A stretch of 64,000 nt of DNA, taken from Candidatus Thiosymbion ectosymbiont of Catanema sp. Cochon2018 (GTDB lineage: Bacteria; Pseudomonadota; Gammaproteobacteria; Chromatiales; Chromatiaceae). The stretch lies in contig WYCW01000004.1 of NCBI GenBank assembly GCA_011392765.1, positions 863,673 through 927,672 of the forward strand, written 5' to 3'. The notes below the pieces were generated by a model that was not told the origin of the DNA, searched no databases, and was given only the letters and a program-made list of their open reading frames with translations. This document shows, in pieces, positions 58,913-64,000 of the stretch. How positions within the stretch are numbered: position 1 is the first letter of the stretch; every line of letters begins with the position of its first letter. The position numbers and the translations under genes are program-made.

Positions 58913-61438
58913 ATGTCACAGGTTGAGTATCCCTCAGAAGCATTGTATGAGGTTGGCCAGGAACTCGAAACGATTCCGGTTCGCATCAGCTACGAGATCA
59001 TTCGGCTTTTTTCAGAGGGGCTCTATCAGAGCCCCCACAAAGCCATTGAGGAACTCGTAAGCAACGGATACGACGCCAAAGCACGTCGTGTTCATGTTTT
59101 GCTTCCGGAGACACCCGAGGAAGATAACGTTCCACTACCGTCATTGTGGGTCATCGACGATGGTCGTGGAATGGATGCAGAGGGATTTCGTCAACTCTGG
59201 CGCGTCGCGTATTCCGCTAAAGCAGATGTACCTCAGCAGGACGATGACCGGCTACCGATTGGCCAGTTCGGTATCGGAAAACTCGCGGCCTACGTCTTGG
59301 CATGGCGGCTTACTCACATCAGCTGCATCGACGACAAGATCCTGTTGACCTCGATGAATTTCCGAGAGGTCTCCGGGAAGCATCAGTTCAACCCGATCGA
59401 GCCCCTCCAGCTCGTTTTGCGTGAGATCGACGAGCAATCGGCCAAGCACTACCTCGGGGATATCGAGCAACGAGACCCTAAAGCCTGGGAGTTCATGTTT
59501 GGTAAACACAGGGCAAAGACATGGACGGCGGCTGGACTGTCTGATTTCAAGGACCTTTACAACAAACTCTTGGTCGGTCGACTAAGATGGGTGCTGGGTA
59601 CTGGCCTGCCCCTCCACTCGGACTTTCGGATCTGGCTCAATGGTGATCGATTGGCCTCCAGCAAGGAACGGCTCGAACCGATTCTCGAGGTAGATATTGG
59701 TGGAAACGAGGACACCGCGGCATCTCGTCTCGATCTTGAGCGACACGAGGCCGGGGGCATTGTCATTCCGGGAATCGAGGGCCCGGTGCAGGGTACCGCG
59801 AGGATTGTCGAGAGGCCCTTGACAACGGGCAAGTCCGAGCAATATGGGCGCAGTCACGGCTTCTTCGTCCGCGTCCGTGGCCGGGTCATCAATCTCGAAG
59901 ATGAATTGTTCGGGCTCGACGCCCAGAACCACGCCGCCTGGTCCCGCTTTTCGATGGAGATCGAGGCCGATGGGTTGCGGGACCATCTCCTCTCGTCGAG
60001 AGAAGGGGTCAGGGAATCCGAACCCATTCGACTATTCCGAAAGTATCTTCATCAAGTCTTCAATATCTGCCGCAATGCCTATAACGAATGGAATGAGCGT
60101 CAGCTTACCGGTCTGGACATCGAACAGCTTCTGTCGGATGCGCCGAGCATCTTTGTGACCGACCCCCTGTTGCAGGGCGTTCGGCATACGGTAGAGACCG
60201 GCTCGGAATCCTTTTATCTCTCTGTCCCACGACTGCCTGCTGAAGCAGTGCCCACGGAATGGCTCGACAGCTACGAGCAAGAGATCGCCCACAGTCCAAT
60301 CCAGCAAGTGCTCTTCGAGTCGACCGGTCGGTACGACCGTGCGCTTCGCTATCTGCCGGAGACACGCACATTGATTGTGAACCAGGAGCATCCGTTCGTG
60401 GACAAGTTGCTCGCCGGTAGCCCAAATCGGAGGTCCGCAATGCTCTTCGGGTCTTCGGAAGTCCTCATGGATGGCCTTCTCCATAACCACGGCGTCTCCC
60501 GGTCGGTCATCATGGACTTCTTGGGTGATCGTGATCGCGTCCTGCGCCTACTCGCCGGCGATTATCCGTCGACAGCCGCGGAGGTCTTGCGCCTGCTCGA
60601 AGTGGCGAATCAGAGTGAAAGCGCGTTGGAGCGGGCGGTTGGAGAAACTTTCCGCGTCCTCGGGTTCGAGTACGAGCGAAGAGGAGGCAACGAACCTGGT
60701 CCAGACGGTATTCTCTATGCGCGCTTGGGCAGAGACAGCGATTCTCTGGCCGACTATAAGCTCGTTTACGATACCAAGCAGACAAACCGGCCGTCGGTTC
60801 CGGCGGACAAGATCAATCTACAAAGTCTGGAAGACTTCCGAAGCAAGGAAGGCGCCCATTTCGGTTTCTTCGTTGCCGATGCTTATATGGGGGAAAACGA
60901 TCCGGATGGAAAGCTGAATCGCCTCGCCACCCAAGCCACGACCGATAGATATCCACCACAGCCTGTGACATTGCTCAAGCTAGAGCATCTGCGGCGGATC
61001 GTGGAGTTGCACTACCGGTATGGGGTCACCCTCACACGACTCCGGTCTCTGTTCACTGATGCCCATACCGTCACCGATGCCAAGGTATGGGTCGGCGACC
61101 TCGAAAGAGAGTTGTCCGAGCTGGAACCCATGGTCCCGCTGGGATTGTTACTCACCGGCATCGAGAAGTCGAAGACCGATGAGAAGGCGCGGCCGAACGT
61201 TTACAGTGTTCGAATGGTTGACGAGCGTCTGAGGGCGTTCACACCGGAGCGACTCATCGCTGCCCTGCAGGCGGTCGAGACGATTGTCGGTGAGAGGTGG
61301 TTGGAGGTGGAGAAGAGCGGCAACGTCCGACTACACCACAGCACCGAGCAGGTCCTGGCCGAGGTCCAGCGTAATCTTCACGACCTCTTCGGGCCTGATA
61401 CCGGCATTGATGCGCTCAATCATCCTATTGCAAGCTAA
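58913..61438 (+). CDS. GHKL ATPase-nuclease fusion (MORC/MutL-like RM type)
   Basis: 841 aa. The N-terminal GHKL ATPase has AIEELVSNGYDAKARRVHVL (N box, Glu46/Asn51), WVIDDGRGMDAEGFRQLWRV (G1, Asp82) and LPIGQFGIGKLAAYVLAWRL (G2). A second, S5-like domain follows (about 230-380). Near residues 585-620, ERRGGNEPGPDGILYARLGR and YKLVYDTKQT fit a PD-(D/E)XK nuclease core (PD...DTKQT). The C-terminus is helical. MORC/MutL-like GHKL ATPases are known in bacterial restriction systems next to methylases, the arrangement here. It should hydrolyse ATP to clamp or remodel DNA, then cut unmodified DNA. The stop overlaps the methylase ATG by one base. Confidence 0.82.
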   Translation: MSQVEYPSEALYEVGQELETIPVRISYEIIRLFSEGLYQSPHKAIEELVSNGYDAKARRVHVLLPETPEEDNVPLPSLWVIDDGRGMDAEGFRQLWRVAYSAKADVPQQDDDRLPIGQFGIGKLAAYVLAWRLTHISCIDDKILLTSMNFREVSGKHQFNPIEPLQLVLREIDEQSAKHYLGDIEQRDPKAWEFMFGKHRAKTWTAAGLSDFKDLYNKLLVGRLRWVLGTGLPLHSDFRIWLNGDRLASSKERLEPILEVDIGGNEDTAASRLDLERHEAGGIVIPGIEGPVQGTARIVERPLTTGKSEQYGRSHGFFVRVRGRVINLEDELFGLDAQNHAAWSRFSMEIEADGLRDHLLSSREGVRESEPIRLFRKYLHQVFNICRNAYNEWNERQLTGLDIEQLLSDAPSIFVTDPLLQGVRHTVETGSESFYLSVPRLPAEAVPTEWLDSYEQEIAHSPIQQVLFESTGRYDRALRYLPETRTLIVNQEHPFVDKLLAGSPNRRSAMLFGSSEVLMDGLLHNHGVSRSVIMDFLGDRDRVLRLLAGDYPSTAAEVLRLLEVANQSESALERAVGETFRVLGFEYERRGGNEPGPDGILYARLGRDSDSLADYKLVYDTKQTNRPSVPADKINLQSLEDFRSKEGAHFGFFVADAYMGENDPDGKLNRLATQATTDRYPPQPVTLLKLEHLRRIVELHYRYGVTLTRLRSLFTDAHTVTDAKVWVGDLERELSELEPMVPLGLLLTGIEKSKTDEKARPNVYSVRMVDERLRAFTPERLIAALQAVETIVGERWLEVEKSGNVRLHHSTEQVLAEVQRNLHDLFGPDTGIDALNHPIAS

Positions 61439-62604
61439 TGGCATCTACTCCGGTACATCCGTTCCCGGCCCGTATGGCTCCGGAGGTCGCTCGGCGATCT
61501 CTGGAACGCCTCCGTGGTCGGAAAAGGGTAATCGATCCGATGTGTGGCTCAGGGACGGTCCTCAGGGCCGCAGTCGAACGAGGACTGAATTGCACAGGAA
61601 TCGACATAGACCCATTGGCGGTCTTGATGTCTCGCGTGTGGACCACTGCGCTGCCATCGTTCCGCCTGCTCCATGATGCCCACAGGCTATTGCGCGAGGC
61701 GCAAGGGTTACCCGAACGCGATGTGGCGCGAGCGAACGACCTGGAGACGCGGGCCTTCATCGACTATTGGTTTGCCGAGCGCCAGGCGGAGCATTTGGCC
61801 CGGCTCGCGACAGTGCTGAAGAATATCGATTGGGACACCAGGGACGCCCTGGCAATCGCCTTCAGTCGGATCATTATCTCCAAGGAACGGATGGCCTCCC
61901 TCGCTCGCGATACCTCACACAGCCGACCTCACAAGGTCGCCGACACAAATGACTTCGATGTCTACTCCGGCTTCCTCAACGCCGCACGTCTCGTAGCGAG
62001 ACGGCTCGAACCACAGCGGATCCGGGGGAACGCTTCGGTTCGAGTCGGGGATGCGCGCATACTCGATGAGGTTCCGGATGAAAGCTTTGACTTCGCATTG
62101 ACGTCACCTCCGTACCTGAACGCCATCGATTATTTACGTGGTCACCGGATGACCCTCGTATGGCTGGGCTACGATATGGCGTCAATAAGGGAAATCCGAA
62201 CAGCCAGCGTCGGATCGGAGAGGGTGCTCGGGGCGACGGGAATTACATTCAGCATCGATCCATACATCGTTGAGGCCAAGGGTTCCACGATCACTGATCG
62301 GCATCGCGGTTGGGTGCGCCGCTATGCAACCGACATGCGCCGGGTGCTCGAGCAGCTTAGCCGCGTTGTCCGACCCGGGGGAAAGGTCGTGTTGGTGTTG
62401 GGCAACTCGTTCCTCCGTGGCGCGACCATTGATAACGCTGGGATGACCAAAGCGTTGGCCGTAGAGGTAGGCCTCGAGCCCATTCGGCAAACGACTAGAG
62501 CCATCCCGGCTCGTCGACGTTACCTCCCGCCACCGGGAGACAGCGGGAACACCCTGGATGCTCGTATGCGAACGGAGGTTGTTCTCTCGATGCGGGTAGC
62601 GTAG
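61438..62604 (+). CDS. DNA methyltransferase of the GHKL restriction system
   Basis: 388 aa. KRVIDPMCGSGTVLRAAVER (residues about 30-50) is SAM-binding motif I. FDFALTSPPYLNAIDYLRGH (about 217-236) is catalytic motif IV (TSPPY). Motif I precedes IV, separated by about 180 residues that probably hold target recognition. VRPGGKVVLVLGNSFLRGAT is motif VI-like. The first residues MASTPVHPFPARMAPEVARR resemble the HPFPARM openings of SPPY methylases linked to such systems (N4-cytosine or N6-adenine; cannot be told here). Translationally coupled to the ATPase-nuclease, so it is presumed to mark self DNA. Confidence 0.88.
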   Translation: MASTPVHPFPARMAPEVARRSLERLRGRKRVIDPMCGSGTVLRAAVERGLNCTGIDIDPLAVLMSRVWTTALPSFRLLHDAHRLLREAQGLPERDVARANDLETRAFIDYWFAERQAEHLARLATVLKNIDWDTRDALAIAFSRIIISKERMASLARDTSHSRPHKVADTNDFDVYSGFLNAARLVARRLEPQRIRGNASVRVGDARILDEVPDESFDFALTSPPYLNAIDYLRGHRMTLVWLGYDMASIREIRTASVGSERVLGATGITFSIDPYIVEAKGSTITDRHRGWVRRYATDMRRVLEQLSRVVRPGGKVVLVLGNSFLRGATIDNAGMTKALAVEVGLEPIRQTTRAIPARRRYLPPPGDSGNTLDARMRTEVVLSMRVA

Positions 62605-62635
62605 ATGGTAAACAGAGGGCAAGGAATCTAGGTAG

Positions 62636-62739
62636 TGTTGACATTTAGACCGAAAATGCTTCTGAAGCACCAAGTTAGCCTTTCCAGCCATGCCCCAAAT
62701 CACTTGTAAAATCAATGCAGTAGCCGTAAATGTCAACAG
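62636..62739. mobile_element. about 103-bp inverted-repeat element after the RM operon
   Basis: Ends TGTTGACATTTA (62637-62648) and TAAATGTCAACA (62727-62738). A single copy of the same end lies at 51729-51741. No ORF. No target duplication identified. Confidence 0.65.
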
Positions 62740-62970
62740 GGCCTAACCTGCAAGATCGGCCGGGGCAGGCACGTATAGACCTTCCCGAAAATATGAGCTT
62801 GGCGAACCTGTTTGTTTGCCCGGCGGCGGACAGGGCAGAATCGGTAACTCGATAAAACTATTTTTAATCATAGTATTGTGTATATTTTCACAGGTGAAAA
62901 ATGAAACAACTTGTGAGACTCTATAGTAATCTCAGAATACTTCAATATACCATCCAAGAGGTGATAGATC

Positions 62971-64000
62971 ATGAGGCTAACGGCGGCGTTCCATTGGATT
63001 CGGGTGGTCATCATCGGGGGGCTGGGTCTGCAATTGGGATCGACCTTCGCGACGGCTGCGGGTTTTGCCGTCCCGGAGGTCTCCGCCCTGGGGACTGCCA
63101 TGTCCAATGCGGTGGTCGCCAATCCCGAGGAGAAGGGGGCATTCGCCTACAACCCCGCCGCCATGGGGTTCCACGACCAATCGAGCGTCGCCCTCGGGGC
63201 CCTCTTCATCGGGCCGGACTTCGGCGTCGACACGGCCACGGGAAGCCATGACAGCGGCGGGGCCGACTGGGTGACCGTCCCGATGTTCCAGGCCGCCTTC
63301 CGGGCCCACGACCAGTGGCGCGTCGGCCTCGGTATCAACGCCCCGCTCGGATTGGAGACACGCTGGAAAACCGGGACCTTTCCCAAGCTGAGCGGAGAGC
63401 AACCGGTTACGGTTGCGCCAGGTGTCACGCTGCCGATACCCTTCGGTGCTCACCCGACCAACAGCAAACTGGAAATCATCAGCCTGGTCCCGACCCTGGT
63501 CTACCAGGTAAACCCGGATCTCAGCATTGCAGCCGGTCTGGACTATTACAAAGCCGAGTCCGCGCGACTCGATTCCCAGCTGACCAGCGTGAAAGGGGAC
63601 GGCGACGGTTGGGGCTGGAACGCAAGCGTCCTGTATCGCCATGGGCGCTTAAGTTTCGGTGCCGTCTATCATTCCACCGCTACCTCCGACCTGAAAGGCC
63701 GCTACAAGCCTCTGAATTCCGCGCTCGCCTCCCTGGGAACGCTGAACCCGGGTTCCGGTTTACCGCCGGCCCAAGCGGTGAAGCTGGACCTCGACCTGCC
63801 CTGGCGCCTGCAGCTCGGTGCCCGCTACGAGTTCACCCCGGACCTGGCGGTCGAGTTCGACTGGACACGCACCGGTTGGGGGGAATTCGACAAGCTCGAA
63901 ATCAAGAGCAGAGCGACCGGGACGACCCTGTTCTCCGACGCCAACGAGTGGAAAGACACCGACGCCTATCGTTTGGGCCTGGCTTACGATGTCCTACCCC
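62971..64000 (+). CDS. FadL-family outer-membrane transporter, cut by window end
   Basis: About 343 codons seen; continues past the window. MRLTAAFHWIRVVIIGGLGL, QLGSTFATAAGFAVPEVSAL is a signal peptide followed by the FadL N-terminal block (mature FAVPEVSALGTAMSNAVVA, then NPEEKGAFAYNPAAMGF, the NPA motif). VTVPMFQAAFRAHDQWRVGL, GINAPLGLETRW, SLVPTLVYQVNPDLSIAAGL, DYYKAESARLDSQLTSVKGD and LPWRLQLGARYEFTPDLAVE are successive beta-strand segments. FadL porins carry long-chain fatty acids or other hydrophobic compounds. AAGAGGTGAT 7 bases before the ATG is a strong ribosome site. No fad genes are in view, so the substrate is open. Confidence 0.92.
   Translation, partial: MRLTAAFHWIRVVIIGGLGLQLGSTFATAAGFAVPEVSALGTAMSNAVVANPEEKGAFAYNPAAMGFHDQSSVALGALFIGPDFGVDTATGSHDSGGADWVTVPMFQAAFRAHDQWRVGLGINAPLGLETRWKTGTFPKLSGEQPVTVAPGVTLPIPFGAHPTNSKLEIISLVPTLVYQVNPDLSIAAGLDYYKAESARLDSQLTSVKGDGDGWGWNASVLYRHGRLSFGAVYHSTATSDLKGRYKPLNSALASLGTLNPGSGLPPAQAVKLDLDLPWRLQLGARYEFTPDLAVEFDWTRTGWGEFDKLEIKSRATGTTLFSDANEWKDTDAYRLGLAYDVLP

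Noticed and set aside
1..64000. Prophage or conjugative element
   Set aside because: No phage structural, lysis, terminase, relaxase or type IV secretion gene was found; mobility here is by IS, MITE and integron.

Overview
The window is a piece of a gammaproteobacterial chromosome. Its core genes are GC-rich and typical of the class: mlaA, moaD-moeA, uvrA, coq7, mdh, lgt, a phasin with phaR, ampD and a fadL-type porin. PHA (polyhydroxyalkanoate) granule genes plus coq7 suggest a respiring, polymer-storing bacterium. Genus cannot be read from the sequence, and no rRNA is present. Two tRNA genes (Glu-UUC, Ala-GGC) lie near 24.6-24.8 kb.

Layout. 0-2.3 kb: dispersed repeats, mlaA and an NrdG-like radical SAM gene. 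2.3-8.1 kb: insertion-sequence wreckage (an IS1182-type element inside an IS4-type transposase, a truncated IS1595-type transposase, an IS1-type element) with HigBA and TumE/TumA-like toxin-antitoxin (TA) modules and a methylmalonyl-CoA mutase remnant. 8.2-11.3 kb: four adjacent minus-strand envelope or unknown genes, three of them broken. 11.5-23.1 kb: a chromosomal integron. Cassettes with lower GC, nearly all on the minus strand, are separated by recognisable attC sites and run away from a divergent, inactivated intI. A group II intron-like RNA interrupts an attC core. Three copies of one 259-bp cassette and two copies of an 81-aa gene cassette are present. 23.1-24.2 kb: miniature elements (MITEs) and a HigBA pair split by a MITE.

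24.6-30 kb: tRNAs, moaD-moeA and uvrA. 30-39 kb: a GH92 glycosidase, a membrane protein, a disulfide oxidoreductase and a DUF2236 gene cut by a MITE, all embedded in dispersed repeats. 38.6-51.7 kb: mostly core genes (coq7, 2Fe-2S ferredoxin-like, mdh, XRE regulator with a palindromic operator, YyaL-type protein, L,D-transpeptidase, lgt, phasin/phaR, CPA2 antiporter, PEBP). 52-54 kb: an XcyI-like restriction-modification remnant, a K+ channel and a coiled-coil nuclease-like protein. 55-58 kb: an overlapping DUF1538-DUF1538-PII-like-CBS operon, then ampD and a MITE-split ParE-type TA module. 58.9-62.6 kb: a two-gene GHKL ATPase/nuclease plus DNA methyltransferase operon, the best candidate for a lesser-known defence system. 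The window ends inside a fadL-like gene.

Two themes stand out. First, MITEs and insertion sequences with readable target duplications interrupt at least six genes. In each case that could be tested, removing the element and one duplication restores the reading frame. Second, accessory genes are riddled with frameshifts and stops while the core genes are intact, which argues for real decay more than for random sequencing error.
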